Part shown: in pieces, positions 8,784 to 18,360 of the stretch
Position numbering within the stretch: the stretch's first letter is position 1
Layout: each line of letters begins with the position of its first letter
NCBI GenBank assembly: GCA_024636975.1
Contig: JAGXGA010000061.1
Span: forward strand, 236,285-300,284
Length of the DNA stretch: 64,000 nt
Direction: 5' to 3'
Origin: Mariniphaga sp.
GTDB taxonomy: Bacteria > Bacteroidota > Bacteroidia > Bacteroidales > Prolixibacteraceae
Notes under the pieces: generated by a model
The model's database searches: none
The model's input: the letters and a program-made list of their open reading frames with translations, nothing else
What the model was told of the DNA's origin: nothing
Translations under genes and position numbers: made by a program

Positions 8784-9521
8784 TTATTTAAGCAGCAATT
8801 CGGCTGTCTGCAAATCTGCAGGTGTATCAATACCAATGCTTTGGAAATTTGTCACTGCGGTTTTAATTGAATATCCATTTTCGAGCCAGCGCAATTGTTC
8901 GAGCGATTCAGCCTTTTCAAGCTTCCCTGGAGCAAGCCCGGTAATCTTTTGCAACACCTCTTTGGTATAGGCATACATTCCAATATGAGACCAAAACTGA
9001 TGATACAAATGCCATTTGCCTTCTTTTTCTCCTCTTACATATGGAACCGGCGACCGGCTGAAGTACAATGCGTAGTTGTTATTATCGAGCACTACCTTGG
9101 GCCGGTTAGGATTAAAGAGTTCATCTGCATTATCAATTTCCCTGATAAGGGTGGCAATTTTGGTTTCCGCATCGAAACACGACCTCAATTGTTCAAGCTG
9201 TTCGGCTCTGACAAAAGGTTCATCCCCCTGTACATTAATCACAGCATCAAAATTAACATTCTGCTCCAGTAATTTGGCAGCTTCGGCGCAACGATCGGTG
9301 CCACTCTTATGTGTTGAATGAGTAAAAACGGCTTTACCACCGAATGATACAACGGCATCATGTATTCGTTCATCATCGGTAGCTACCCACACATCCTCAA
9401 TTGCTCGTGCCGAATTTTCATAAACCCACTGAATTACAGGTTTTCCACCAAGAAGAGCAAGTGGTTTACCAGGGAAACGGGTAGATTGAAAACGTGCTGG
9501 TATTATAACTATAAATTTCAT
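8784..9521 (-). CDS. kdsB: 3-deoxy-manno-octulosonate cytidylyltransferase
   Basis: Activates Kdo with CTP to CMP-Kdo for lipid A-core synthesis in the cytoplasm. At 245 residues it has the normal length. The nucleotide-binding motif ARFQSTRFPGKPL is at residues 9-21, followed by INVQGDEPF and the C-terminal IDTPADLQTAE. The ATG at 9521 (MKFIVIIPARF) is preferred over the frame's first ATG at 9554, which lies upstream of a good -7 box and so cannot be transcribed from it. It shows that the organism makes a Kdo-containing lipopolysaccharide, consistent with lptE further on. It appears to be transcribed alone or together with the short T9SS protein downstream. Confidence 0.95.
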   Translation of the reverse strand: MKFIVIIPARFQSTRFPGKPLALLGGKPVIQWVYENSARAIEDVWVATDDERIHDAVVSFGGKAVFTHSTHKSGTDRCAEAAKLLEQNVNFDAVINVQGDEPFVRAEQLEQLRSCFDAETKIATLIREIDNADELFNPNRPKVVLDNNNYALYFSRSPVPYVRGEKEGKWHLYHQFWSHIGMYAYTKEVLQKITGLAPGKLEKAESLEQLRWLENGYSIKTAVTNFQSIGIDTPADLQTAELLLK

Positions 9522-9542
9522 ATGATTAATATTGTTTGTTTT

Positions 9543-9550
9543 CAAAGGTA
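9543..9550 (-). promoter_or_regulatory. -7 box of the kdsB promoter
   Basis: The minus strand reads TACCTTTG here, a match to TAnnTTTG. Transcription would start near 9536, about 15 bases before the kdsB ATG. The upstream TTTG element is not clear. Confidence 0.4.
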
Positions 9551-9887
9551 TCATATGCCAGCCTTTTACGGCAGGCAGGGAATTCGCATGAAAGTTTAAA
9601 TCATCAACAATTGATGCGACAGATTGCTCATGCTCATTTCATGCAAATTTTTTAATTAATACAAGTGTAAATATAACCAATATAGAAATCGGCAGGATTG
9701 CAGAATAAAAAATTAACAATTAATAAAATAAAAAAGGTTAAACAAAATACCAAATAGAACATTGCCATTGAAAAATTGTAAATTTGAGGCCTGAAACAAG
9801 CCGTGTACGATTTTTTCTAATATGAATCTGCAAGGCCTGTTTCATTAAATTCCCGCCTGAGTAAAAGCATTAACAGGCGAAAGAACG
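9551..9887. other. divergent intergenic region
   Basis: About 340 AT-rich bases lie between kdsB and the sigma54-type activator. TAAATTTG at 9779-9786 on the plus strand is a possible -7 box for the activator operon, though its upstream TTG is only 14 bases away. AGGCCTG occurs twice, near 9787 and 9834. No gene is seen. Confidence 0.5.
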
Positions 9888-11123
9888 ATGAAAATGGATA
9901 TTCAGGATTTAAAACAACGATTTGAAATAATAGGAAATTCGTCAGGATTGCACAGGGCCATTGAAGTTGCAGTGCAGGTGGCTCCGACTGACCTTTCGGT
10001 TTTGATAACCGGTGAAAGTGGCACAGGGAAAGAAGTCTTTCCGCAGATAATTCATCAGTTTTCGACCCGTAAACACGGTAAATATGTTGCAGTAAACTGT
10101 GGCGCCATCCCTGAAGGAACCATCGATTCAGAGTTATTCGGCCATGAAAAAGGCTCATTTACAGGCGCCTTTTCTGAAAGAAAAGGTTATTTTCAGGAAG
10201 CTGATGAAGGGACTATTTTTCTGGACGAAATCGGTGAGCTGCCACTGGCCACACAGGTTCGTCTGTTAAGGGTACTCGAAACCGGTGAGTTCATGAGGGT
10301 TGGTTCCTCAAAAGTATTGAAATCAAATGTACGGGTGATTGCCGCAACCAATCTGGATATTCCCAAAGCAATTGAGGAAGGAAAATTCAGGGAAGATTTG
10401 TATTACAGGTTAAATACGGTACCGATCCACATCCTGCCACTGCGCCAGAGGCCGGAAGATATCCATCTGCTCTTTCGGAAGTTCACGCGAGATTTTGCTG
10501 AAAAATACCAGATGCCGCCATTACGCCTGGATGAAGATGCCCGAATTCTGCTGGAAAATTACAGGTGGCCGGGAAACGTCCGGCAGTTGAAAAACATTAC
10601 CGAGCAAATATCGATAATTGAACAGAATCGTGATATTACTGCCGATATATTGCAGCGGTACCTACCTGCCATTTCAACTAAAAATCTTCCTGCATTATTT
10701 AATCATCCAGAAGATAAAAACTATTCTACCGAAAGGGAAATACTTTATAAAATCCTTTTTGATATGAAGCGTGATGTGAACGAGCTTAAAAAGCTGGTAC
10801 TTGATTTGATGGAGAACCGCGATTACCAGATTTCGGTTGATCAGGAACGTATGATCCAGAACCTTTATGATGGGGAAGAAATAAATTTATCGACTAACGA
10901 AAAGCTGCCAAAACCTGTGCATTATAAAGATTTCGATCGGAAAAATATTCAGGATACGGAGGAAGTGGTAGAGGAATCATTACTGCTCGAAGACAAGGAG
11001 ATTGAACTGATAACCAAGGCACTCGAAAAGCATCATGGCAAAAGAAAATATGCAGCTAACGAGCTTGGCATATCAGAAAGAACACTTTACCGTAAAATTA
11101 AAGAACACAATATAAAAGGCTGA
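9888..11123 (+). CDS. sigma54-type AAA+ transcriptional activator
   Basis: A 411-residue enhancer-binding-protein type regulator without an N-terminal receiver domain; the AAA+ domain starts almost at once. Walker A is GESGTGK (residues 42-48), the sigma54 contact loop is GSFTGA (89-94, a variant of GAFTGA), Walker B is FLDEIGE (111-117), and RWPGNVRQLKN is the sensor II region. The C-terminus has a Fis-type helix-turn-helix (AANELGISERTLYRKI). Members of this family remodel sigma54 RNA polymerase. It is followed by lptE after 3 bases and, further on, by secG, an arrangement I recall as conserved in Bacteroidota. Lack of a sensory domain suggests control by expression level or a partner. Two in-frame ATGs, 9888 and 9894, are both possible starts. 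Confidence 0.9.
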   Translation: MKMDIQDLKQRFEIIGNSSGLHRAIEVAVQVAPTDLSVLITGESGTGKEVFPQIIHQFSTRKHGKYVAVNCGAIPEGTIDSELFGHEKGSFTGAFSERKGYFQEADEGTIFLDEIGELPLATQVRLLRVLETGEFMRVGSSKVLKSNVRVIAATNLDIPKAIEEGKFREDLYYRLNTVPIHILPLRQRPEDIHLLFRKFTRDFAEKYQMPPLRLDEDARILLENYRWPGNVRQLKNITEQISIIEQNRDITADILQRYLPAISTKNLPALFNHPEDKNYSTEREILYKILFDMKRDVNELKKLVLDLMENRDYQISVDQERMIQNLYDGEEINLSTNEKLPKPVHYKDFDRKNIQDTEEVVEESLLLEDKEIELITKALEKHHGKRKYAANELGISERTLYRKIKEHNIKG

Positions 11124-11126
11124 AAG

Positions 11127-11642
11127 ATGCTCAAAAAATCACTCATTCTGTTTATAATAACATTTCTCATATCAGGAACTTTCAACTCCTGCAAAATAGG
11201 ATACTCTTTTACCGGGGCAAACATTTCACCTGCTGTAAAAACTTTTTCAGTATATTATTTCCCCAACCGGGCCCGGCTGGTAAACCCAACACTCAGTCAG
11301 TCGTTCACAGAGGCGCTTCGCGAAAAACTGCAGCGACAGACGTCGCTTAATGAACTAGCCGAAGACGGCGATCTGATATTTGAAGGCCAGATTACCGGTT
11401 ATGAGGTGCGGCCAATGGCTATTCAAAAAGAAGATTTGGCCGCTTTAAGCCGGCTGACCATTACGATCAGGGTTAAATATACGAACAGCATCGACCCGGA
11501 ACAAAACGTCGACAGGTCTTTTTCAGCTTTCGAAGATTTCGACAGCTCAAGTACATTGGCAGATGTAGAAGATGGCCTTGTACCTGAAATTATTACCAAA
11601 ATCACTGAAGATATTTTTAACGCAACCCTGGCCAACTGGTAA
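11127..11642 (+). CDS. lptE: LptE-like LPS-assembly lipoprotein
   Basis: A 171-residue lipoprotein. Residues 1-23 are a type II signal ending in a lipobox-like GTFNSC; the family signature KIGYSFTGANI follows directly. In Bacteroidota such proteins are annotated as LptE, the plug that works with LptD to insert lipopolysaccharide in the outer membrane. The rest (YFPNRARLVNPTLSQSF, LIFEGQITGYEVRP) fits the family. It starts 3 bases after the activator gene and is followed 3 bases on by the next gene, so it is clearly within an operon. The assignment comes from recalled family sequence and context; the function in this lineage is inferred. Confidence 0.85.
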   Translation: MLKKSLILFIITFLISGTFNSCKIGYSFTGANISPAVKTFSVYYFPNRARLVNPTLSQSFTEALREKLQRQTSLNELAEDGDLIFEGQITGYEVRPMAIQKEDLAALSRLTITIRVKYTNSIDPEQNVDRSFSAFEDFDSSSTLADVEDGLVPEIITKITEDIFNATLANW

Positions 11643-11645
11643 AAG

Positions 11646-12251
11646 ATGGAGAAAGAATTATTTTATAAACTGTCCCAAAATCCCTCCAAATTAAGTCGTG
11701 ATACATTGGAAGGACTCAAAAAGTTAACTGAGGATTTTCCTCAATTTCATGCAGCCTGGATGCTTTACCTGAAAAATCTTAAAGATTTAAACCACCCGGA
11801 GTTTGATGAAGCTTTAAAAAAGGCAGCTCCTATCCTTCCCGACCGGAAGCATTTATACCGATTTTTGCATTCGAAAATTGAACCTCCAGGATTAAGACAA
11901 GACAGGAATATAGCAGGAAACCCGGTTTCGGAATATACACTTGAAAAACCGGATGACGCCCATACCGGTGATAATCTCATCGATAAATTCCTTTCAACAA
12001 CACATAGTCCGTTAAAGCTTAATAAGCCTTTACCCGAGAGCCAACCTTTAGCTGCTGAAAATGAAATTATTGCAAAATCGCTCACAGAAGATGAAGATCT
12101 GGTAACAGAAACATTGGCCAATATTTATACCAGACAAAAAAAATACGACAAAGCATTGGAAGCTTTTAAAAAATTATGCTTGAAATATCCGGAAAAAAAT
12201 AGTTACTTTGCCACCCGAATTGAAGAGATAGAGAAATTAAAAAATATTTAA
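11646..12251 (+). CDS. TPR-like protein of the lptE-secG operon
   Basis: A 201-residue soluble, charged protein without a signal peptide. The last 45 residues (ETLANIYTRQKKYDKALEAF and following) form a tetratricopeptide-like helix pair, and the N-terminus also looks helical. I recognise it only as the conserved hypothetical that sits between lptE and secG. It lies 3 bases after lptE and 10 before secG. A scaffold role at the envelope is possible but unproven. Confidence 0.75.
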   Translation: MEKELFYKLSQNPSKLSRDTLEGLKKLTEDFPQFHAAWMLYLKNLKDLNHPEFDEALKKAAPILPDRKHLYRFLHSKIEPPGLRQDRNIAGNPVSEYTLEKPDDAHTGDNLIDKFLSTTHSPLKLNKPLPESQPLAAENEIIAKSLTEDEDLVTETLANIYTRQKKYDKALEAFKKLCLKYPEKNSYFATRIEEIEKLKNI

Positions 12252-12261
12252 CTGTTTTGAG

Positions 12262-12627
12262 ATGTACGTTTTAATCACTGTTTTAATATTTATCGTCTGT
12301 GTTTTGCTGGTACTGATTGTATTGGTTCAAAATTCAAAAGGCGGAGGTTTGGCAAGTAATTTTCAGTCGTCGAACCAAATTATGGGAGTTAGGAAAACTA
12401 CCGATTTTCTTGAAAAAGCAACCTGGGTATTGGCCGGTTCGCTGTTGGTGTTGTCAATTATGGGCTCGGCATTCATTCCAAGGGAAGGAGCTATGCTGGA
12501 AAGATCAAGGGTTCAGGATCAGATTGAAAATGCGGTTGATCCAACGCAGGTTCCCAATTTCCCAACAACCGTTCCTGATGTAAACGATGAAACTCCTGCT
12601 CCGGCAGCCGGAGATACCAGCAATTAA
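12262..12627 (+). CDS. secG: preprotein translocase subunit SecG
   Basis: A small inner-membrane subunit of the SecYEG channel. The 121-residue protein has two membrane helices (about residues 2-24 and 51-73), joined by the diagnostic cytoplasmic loop NSKGGGLASNFQSSNQIMG. The long polar, proline-rich C-terminal tail beyond about residue 75 is typical of Bacteroidota SecG. It is the last gene of the activator-lptE-TPR operon and ends before a bidirectional terminator. Confidence 0.93.
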   Translation: MYVLITVLIFIVCVLLVLIVLVQNSKGGGLASNFQSSNQIMGVRKTTDFLEKATWVLAGSLLVLSIMGSAFIPREGAMLERSRVQDQIENAVDPTQVPNFPTTVPDVNDETPAPAAGDTSN

Positions 12628-12646
12628 TTGTACGTAAAGACATTTT

Positions 12647-12687
12647 AAAAAAGCCATTTGAAAATAAATATTTCAAATGGCTTTTTT
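12647..12687. terminator. bidirectional terminator between secG and aroK
   Basis: GCCATTTGAAA (12653-12663) pairs perfectly with TTTCAAATGGC (12671-12681), flanked by six A on the left and six T on the right. It can therefore end transcription from both directions, serving convergent secG and aroK. Confidence 0.9.
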
Positions 12688-12759
12688 AGTGCTGTAAGTG
12701 TTTTAATACGGCGGCTTCCAAAATGCGATACTTACTAATACAGGTAAGGATTTCTCCTT

Positions 12760-13257
12760 TCAACTGATCATCTTCATCACCTCGTTCAAATCCACATCGG
12801 GCCTGGTGATCCGGCATTTAGCCATGCTGTAATATACAATTCTTTTTTCGAGGGTTTCACCAATAAATTGCACAAGTTCTTCTTCTGATTTCCCTTTAAT
12901 AAGCGGCCGGTCAGTTTTTGATTTAAGTAACCGGGTTGCCAGAATTTTTGGATCGATGTCCATGTAAATGGTCTTGCCTGTGCGATTCATTAATTCCATA
13001 TTATCGAAGAAGCATGGGGCTCCACCTCCCGTAGCAATCACAACATCAGTAAATTCCGATAGTTCTTCCAGTGCCTTACGTTCCTTCTTACGGAATTCAT
13101 CTTCACCTTCTTCGGCAAAAATCTGCGGGATTGATTTGCAGTTGCGTTCTTCAATGTATTGGTCCATATCGATAAACTGCAATCCTGCATGACTGGCAAG
13201 CTTGCGTCCCAGGGTTGATTTCCCGCACCCCATGTATCCTGTAAGGTAAATCCTCAT
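12760..13257 (-). CDS. aroK: shikimate kinase
   Basis: Phosphorylates shikimate at the 3-position in the aromatic amino-acid pathway, in the cytoplasm. The 165-residue protein has the P-loop GYMGCGKST at residues 7-15, the shikimate-binding FIDMDQYIE, GGGAP at about 76-80, and TDRPLI in the lid region. The ATG at 13257 gives MRIYLTGYMGCGKS, the family's normal N-terminus; the frame could be read from 13275. It lies downstream of parC on the same strand with a 53-base gap, so co-transcription with parC is possible but not shown. Confidence 0.95.
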   Translation of the reverse strand: MRIYLTGYMGCGKSTLGRKLASHAGLQFIDMDQYIEERNCKSIPQIFAEEGEDEFRKKERKALEELSEFTDVVIATGGGAPCFFDNMELMNRTGKTIYMDIDPKILATRLLKSKTDRPLIKGKSEEELVQFIGETLEKRIVYYSMAKCRITRPDVDLNEVMKMIS

Positions 13258-13310
13258 AACATATGTTTTCAACAAAAATCTACATAGAAGATTATAAACA
13301 TCAGTTTTAA

Positions 13311-15962
13311 CTAAAAGAGCGACATCTGGCTAGGATCGTCATCCTTGCCGGGTCTTTTTACTTCAAAGGGAACATCATCAAAATCATCATTCGATTTTTG
13401 TTCCTCTTCCTCTTCTGCAGCTGGTTTATCGTCTTCGTCTTTTATAACCGGCTCAATCTCCTTCACGTTTTCTATGCTGTAGTTCGAGAGCCGCTTACCT
13501 TTAGCCTTCCATGATTTAACGCCAATAAATTCTGCCACTTCAATGATTTCATTTTCACGTTCGGCATATTTACCTCCAAACTCTATTTCAAGTCGTGGGA
13601 AACGAACCCAGGTAATGTTTATCAGTTTATTGTCAGGACGTTCTCCGATAAACCGTATTCGCTTACCTTCAATATCCTCAATTTCGAAACGTTTCAGGTA
13701 ATAGAAACCTTGCTCGGCATCGAAGTATACAGCCGAAAGCACTTTACATTTGTCGAATTTTTCAATAACAAGTATATCGGCATCAAAATGATTACTAAGA
13801 TCGAAGGAGTACAATTCATACTCTCCGTTTTTATAGATCGCCAGGATCTTATCCTCACCTGAAAATTCACCCAGGTATTTACCCCGGTTATCAGCATTCA
13901 GGCGCAGCACATCTTCATCGAACCAAATTTTACGTCCGCCAAGTGTGGAAACACCTTTTTCTTTCAACGAGATTTTATGAACTTCATGCTTGGTGAGGAT
14001 ATTTCCCATCGACTGCCTTCCTTTAATGGCAAGCTCACCCATATCCACCTCAAATGCCAGCTTTTTAATCCGTGGCTTTGGCTTAAGCAAAATTTTCAAA
14101 ACCTCAGCCTCACCATTTGGATTGGCAGAAAAATATGTTATCCGTGAGCCATTGGTTCCCATTGTTATATCGTATTCCTTATCGCGGGTAACTCCGGTAA
14201 CTGCAAAACGTTTCATGTAGGAAAAACCGGTATTGCCATCACGGTAGGCCACATTGTATATTGTTCGCTTATCGTCTTTTCGGAAAACGGCCAGATGCAG
14301 CGGATTTTTGCCGATGAATGCCTTGTCGGTAACTTTCGTAACAAAGTATGTCCCATCGCGGCGGAATACAATGATATCGTCGATATCGGAGCAATCGCAA
14401 ATATATTCTGCTTTCCGGAGGCCGATACCCATAAAACCTTCCTTGCGATCGACATACAGCTTTTCATTTTTCACCACCACCTTGGTAGCAATAATGTTCT
14501 CAAAATTGCGAATTTCTGTTTTACGTTCCCGGCCTTTGCCGTATTTGTCTTTAAGGTGACAGAACCACTGGATAGTATATTCAACTATATTTTCGATCTT
14601 GTTTAAAACCTCTTCAATTTCGTCCTCAATCGAAAGGAGATTTTCATTGGCTTTATCGGTATTGAATTTCAGAATCCGGGCCATTCGGATTTCCATAAGC
14701 CGAAGAATATCATCGCGGTTAATCTCTCTTCTGAATTGAGGCTTCCATGGTTCCAGCCGTTTATCGAGGTAGAGAACGGCTTCATCCATACTTTCCGACT
14801 CCTCGAATTTTTTATCTTTATATAATCGTTCTTCTATAAATATTTTTTCAAGCGATGAAAAATGCCAGGCTTCTTCCAGTTCTCCTTTTCGTATTTCAAG
14901 CTCAAGCTTTAGCAGTTTAAGTGTACTGTCGGTTGATCGTCTCAGTATTTCGGAAACACCAATAAAATGCGGTTTATCGAATTCAATAATACAGGCATTA
15001 GGAGAAAGAGATATCTCGCAATCAGTAAAGGCATAAAGGGCATCAATGGTTTTATCGGATGAAACTCCAGGTGCCAGATGCACCAGTATTTCTACATTGG
15101 CCGCAGTATTGTCATCAATTTTCTTAACCTTAATTTTACCCTTATCGTTAGCTTTAATAATAGATTCGATAAGCGTAGTAGTGTTCTTGCCAAATGGAAT
15201 TTCCGTTATAGCCAGAGTTTTACTGTCCCGTTTTTCAATCTTTGCCCTGATTTTCACTGCACCGCCACGTAATCCGTCGTTGTAACGACCACAGTCGACC
15301 ATTCCACCTGTAGGGAAATCCGGCAGCAATTCAAATTCTTCCTCCCTGAGGTAGGCTATTGAGGCATCAATAAGTTCATTAAAGTTATGTGGGAACACCT
15401 TAGATGCCAGACCTACAGCAATGCCCTCGACCCCCTGTGCCAACAGCAGCGGGAATTTAGCGGGCAATGTTACAGGTTCTCTTTTCCGGCCATCATATGA
15501 AAGTTTCCATTCAGTAGTTTTTGGGTTGAATAGTACTTCAAGACCAAATTTTGAAAGTCGGGCTTCAATATACCGGGGAGCAGCTGAACCGTCACCTGTC
15601 AGTACGTTACCCCAGTTTCCCTGTGTGTCGATTAGTAATTCCTTTTGACCCAATTGCACGATGGCATCACCAATAGATGCATCACCATGGGGATGGTACT
15701 GCATGGTCTGCCCGATAATGTTGGCAACCTTGTTGTAACGGCCATCATCCATTTCGCGCATGGCATGCATGATTCTGCGTTGCACGGGCTTTAACCCATC
15801 GTTTACATAGGGAACTGCCCTTTCCAGGATAACATAAGAGGCATAATCGAGAAACCAGTTACGGTACATTCCCGGCAAGTATGTAATTTCCTCCTTAATG
15901 CCTTCTGAACCCTTATCCGGCTGTTCCTTCCCTGTTTCGTTATTTTCTAACTCTTCTGACAT
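13311..15962 (-). CDS. parC: DNA topoisomerase IV subunit A
   Basis: The DNA-cleaving subunit of topoisomerase IV, which decatenates daughter chromosomes. The 883-residue protein carries the active-site tyrosine Y131 in APRYIEARLS and the quinolone-determining region HPHGDASIGDA at 90-100. The C-terminal half is a beta-pinwheel type DNA-wrapping domain, and the last 50 residues are an acidic tail. The pairing with parE just upstream and the lack of a clear GyrA-box point to ParC, not GyrA. The start at 15962 gives an acidic lead-in before TYLPGMYRNWFLDYASYVI. It lies 74 bases after parE on the same strand. Confidence 0.92.
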   Translation of the reverse strand: MSEELENNETGKEQPDKGSEGIKEEITYLPGMYRNWFLDYASYVILERAVPYVNDGLKPVQRRIMHAMREMDDGRYNKVANIIGQTMQYHPHGDASIGDAIVQLGQKELLIDTQGNWGNVLTGDGSAAPRYIEARLSKFGLEVLFNPKTTEWKLSYDGRKREPVTLPAKFPLLLAQGVEGIAVGLASKVFPHNFNELIDASIAYLREEEFELLPDFPTGGMVDCGRYNDGLRGGAVKIRAKIEKRDSKTLAITEIPFGKNTTTLIESIIKANDKGKIKVKKIDDNTAANVEILVHLAPGVSSDKTIDALYAFTDCEISLSPNACIIEFDKPHFIGVSEILRRSTDSTLKLLKLELEIRKGELEEAWHFSSLEKIFIEERLYKDKKFEESESMDEAVLYLDKRLEPWKPQFRREINRDDILRLMEIRMARILKFNTDKANENLLSIEDEIEEVLNKIENIVEYTIQWFCHLKDKYGKGRERKTEIRNFENIIATKVVVKNEKLYVDRKEGFMGIGLRKAEYICDCSDIDDIIVFRRDGTYFVTKVTDKAFIGKNPLHLAVFRKDDKRTIYNVAYRDGNTGFSYMKRFAVTGVTRDKEYDITMGTNGSRITYFSANPNGEAEVLKILLKPKPRIKKLAFEVDMGELAIKGRQSMGNILTKHEVHKISLKEKGVSTLGGRKIWFDEDVLRLNADNRGKYLGEFSGEDKILAIYKNGEYELYSFDLSNHFDADILVIEKFDKCKVLSAVYFDAEQGFYYLKRFEIEDIEGKRIRFIGERPDNKLINITWVRFPRLEIEFGGKYAERENEIIEVAEFIGVKSWKAKGKRLSNYSIENVKEIEPVIKDEDDKPAAEEEEEQKSNDDFDDVPFEVKRPGKDDDPSQMSLF

Positions 15963-16036
15963 TATTATGATTTAGGCTTCCAATCCAATGAATTTCATTC
16001 TGTTTTTCAAACTTACATTAACCCTTTCTCCTGGTA

Positions 16037-17872
16037 TTATGCTACTTCATCTTTCTCCACATAGAGATTATCGATGATAAAATCCTGCCGTTCCGGAGTA
16101 TTTTTGCCCATATAAAACTCCAGCATCTGAGACACTGATTCATGTTTTTTCATCATAACAGGGTCAAGGCGGATATCGCCCGAAATAAAATGCTTGAATT
16201 CATCGGGTGAAATTTCACCCAATCCTTTAAACCGGGTGATTTCAGGTTTTCCTTTTAGTTTGTTAATAGCTTCTCTGCGCTCTTCATCTGAATAGCAGTA
16301 ATAAGTTTTTTGCTTGTTTCTAACCCTGAACAAAGGGGTCTGGAGAATATACAGGTGGCCTTTGCGAATCAGTTCAGGAAAGAATTGCAGGAAGAAAGTA
16401 ATCAGGAGCAACCGGATATGCATTCCATCAACATCGGCATCAGTAGCTATTATAATTTTATTGTACCTCAGATCCTCCAGGCTGTCTTCAATATTGAGCG
16501 CTGCCTGAAGGAGGTTAAACTCCTCATTTTCATACACCACCTTTTTGGTTAACCCAAAGGTATTGAGTGGCTTTCCTTTCAGGCTAAAAACCGCCTGGGT
16601 ATTTACATCACGTGATTTTGTGATGGAGCCACTGGCCGAATCTCCCTCTGTAATAAAGATACTTGATTCCCCTGCTTTGGCATGATTGTCAGTAAAATGA
16701 ACCCTACAATCGCGAAGCTTCTTATTATGGAGGTTTACTTTTTTAGCCCTTTGCTTGGCAAGTTTCTTTATTCCTGAAATGGCTTTGCGTTCGCGCTCCG
16801 ATTCAGTAATTCTCCTTAGCAGTACTTCAGCTGTATCGGGGTTTTTATGCAGGTAATTATCAAGTTCCTTCTGAACGAAATTACCCACATGAGCCCGCAC
16901 TGAAGGCCCATTAGGGCCTATATCCTTGGAACCAAGCTTTGTTTTAGTCTGCGATTCAAAAACCGGTTCTTCCACTTTAATGCTCACTGCAGCTACTATT
17001 GATGCCCTGATATCGGAGGGGTCAAAATCTTTTTTATAGAAGTCCCTTATCGTTTTAACATACACTTCACGAAAAGCCTGCAGGTGGGTTCCCCCGTGTG
17101 TGGTATGCTGTCCGTTTACAAATGAATAATAATCTTCACCATAACGGTTCCCGTGAGAAACGGCAATTTCAATATCCTCGCCTTTAAGGTGTATAATCGG
17201 ATAAATGATATCATCGTCCATATTTTCCTCAAGCAGATCTCGAAGACCATTTTTGGAATAGAAACGCTGTCCGTTGTACTCAATGACAAGCCCTGCATTA
17301 AGAAAGGTGTAATTCTTTACCATATCCACTACATAATCGCTTATGTAATGAAAGCTTTTAAAGAGTTCCAGATCGGGCTCAAATACTACCAGTGTACCAT
17401 TAGGTTCATCGAGGTTATTCAGATCCCGTTCATTTGTTTTGATCCCCTGCTGGAATTCCACCTCTTTGGCTACGCCTTCGCGTACCGAACGAATGGTGAA
17501 TTTTGAAGACAAAGCATTAACAGCTTTAATACCCACACCATTCAGCCCCACCGATTTCTTAAAAACCTTGGAATCGTATTTGGCACCGGTATTCATTTTA
17601 CTGGCAACATCAACCAATTTCCCAAGTGGAATGCCACGACCAAAATCCCGTATTATAACTTTGTCGTCATCAATGTTGATGGTAATCTTTTTTCCATTGC
17701 CCATCATAAACTCGTCGATAGAGTTATCCATCACTTCTTTGAGCAATACATAAATTCCATCGTCGGCAGCAGTCCCATCGCCCAGCTTTCCGATATACAT
17801 ACCAGGACGTTTGCGGATATGCTCCTGCCAATCGAGTGTCTTTATAGTTCCTTCATCGTAATTCGGAGTCAT
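16037..17872 (-). CDS. parE: DNA topoisomerase IV subunit B
   Basis: The ATPase subunit of topoisomerase IV. The 611-residue protein has the GHKL ATPase N-terminus (ELEE-type region read as [36 protein letters not shown]) and a TOPRIM domain with [11 protein letters not shown] and [11 protein letters not shown]. The C-terminus [13 protein letters not shown] is also diagnostic. The ATG at 17872 is chosen over the frame start at 17935, because the extra 21 residues are unlike the family and span a candidate promoter. The order is parE then parC, as in many Bacteroidota. Confidence 0.93.
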   Translation of the reverse strand: MTPNYDEGTIKTLDWQEHIRKRPGMYIGKLGDGTAADDGIYVLLKEVMDNSIDEFMMGNGKKITINIDDDKVIIRDFGRGIPLGKLVDVASKMNTGAKYDSKVFKKSVGLNGVGIKAVNALSSKFTIRSVREGVAKEVEFQQGIKTNERDLNNLDEPNGTLVVFEPDLELFKSFHYISDYVVDMVKNYTFLNAGLVIEYNGQRFYSKNGLRDLLEENMDDDIIYPIIHLKGEDIEIAVSHGNRYGEDYYSFVNGQHTTHGGTHLQAFREVYVKTIRDFYKKDFDPSDIRASIVAAVSIKVEEPVFESQTKTKLGSKDIGPNGPSVRAHVGNFVQKELDNYLHKNPDTAEVLLRRITESERERKAISGIKKLAKQRAKKVNLHNKKLRDCRVHFTDNHAKAGESSIFITEGDSASGSITKSRDVNTQAVFSLKGKPLNTFGLTKKVVYENEEFNLLQAALNIEDSLEDLRYNKIIIATDADVDGMHIRLLLITFFLQFFPELIRKGHLYILQTPLFRVRNKQKTYYCYSDEERREAINKLKGKPEITRFKGLGEISPDEFKHFISGDIRLDPVMMKKHESVSQMLEFYMGKNTPERQDFIIDNLYVEKDEVA

Positions 17873-17891
17873 TGTTCCCTGAATTTTGGGA

Positions 17892-17899
17892 CAAATATA
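17892..17899 (-). promoter_or_regulatory. possible -7 box of the parE-parC promoter
   Basis: The minus strand reads TATATTTG, matching TAnnTTTG, about 20 bases before the parE ATG at 17872. No clear upstream TTTG element is seen. Confidence 0.4.
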
Positions 17900-18003
17900 A
17901 CCAAAACAGCGTTGTATTGTGACCCTTCCACTCAAACATTAACTAACAGCTTAAGGTTGAAAAGTTTGGACATCCAATTCTTTCGTTATTTATAATAATA
18001 ATG

Positions 18004-18041
18004 GGGAAGCAGAATCATTTTGAAAATGGATTCCACTTCCC
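18004..18041 (-). terminator. likely terminator of the RND efflux operon
   Basis: GGGAAG (18004-18009) pairs with CTTCCC (18036-18041), and GAATC and GATTC form an inner stem. It lies just past the stop of the last gene of the minus-strand efflux operon. The following minus-strand sequence is only moderately T-rich, so termination strength is uncertain. Confidence 0.55.
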
Positions 18042-18056
18042 TTTTTGAGTTACTTT

Positions 18057-18353
18057 TTATATGGTCTTCTCTATCGCCCAGACAAAAGCTCTTACTCCCA
18101 CTTCCTTGTTTATCTCATCCAGCTTCTTCACCGCTTCGAGTAAATTGTCAACTGCTTCATCAGGAACGATGGTTATAACGGAAGAATTCATCTCCGGCCA
18201 GGTATGCGTTCCCATGCGTGGCTCTCCCGTTTCACTTCCCCTGCCCTTCACTTCGTTAAACCACGTGTACCCTCTGATGCCCAGTTTATCGAACATATAT
18301 TCCACACGTTCGGTATTTGCCTGGTTAAATATTATCATTACTGCTTTCATCAT
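18057..18353 (-). CDS. PII-like signalling protein of the efflux operon
   Basis: A 98-residue protein resembling the small PII-like regulators that occur beside RND transporters. It has the ferredoxin-like pattern of the superfamily (MKAVMIIFNQANTERVEYMF, SVITIVPDEAVDNLLEAVKK) and a conserved GEPRMGTHTWPEMNS loop. The uridylylated-tyrosine loop of classical GlnB is absent, so this is not a nitrogen regulator in the usual sense. It is the last gene of the TetR-TolC-adaptor-RND operon, 7 bases after the pump. It probably senses a ligand or metal and acts on the transporter; that role is inferred. Two adjacent ATGs (18353, 18350) can serve as start. Confidence 0.75.
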   Translation of the reverse strand: MMKAVMIIFNQANTERVEYMFDKLGIRGYTWFNEVKGRGSETGEPRMGTHTWPEMNSSVITIVPDEAVDNLLEAVKKLDEINKEVGVRAFVWAIEKTI

Positions 18354-18360
18354 TTACTAT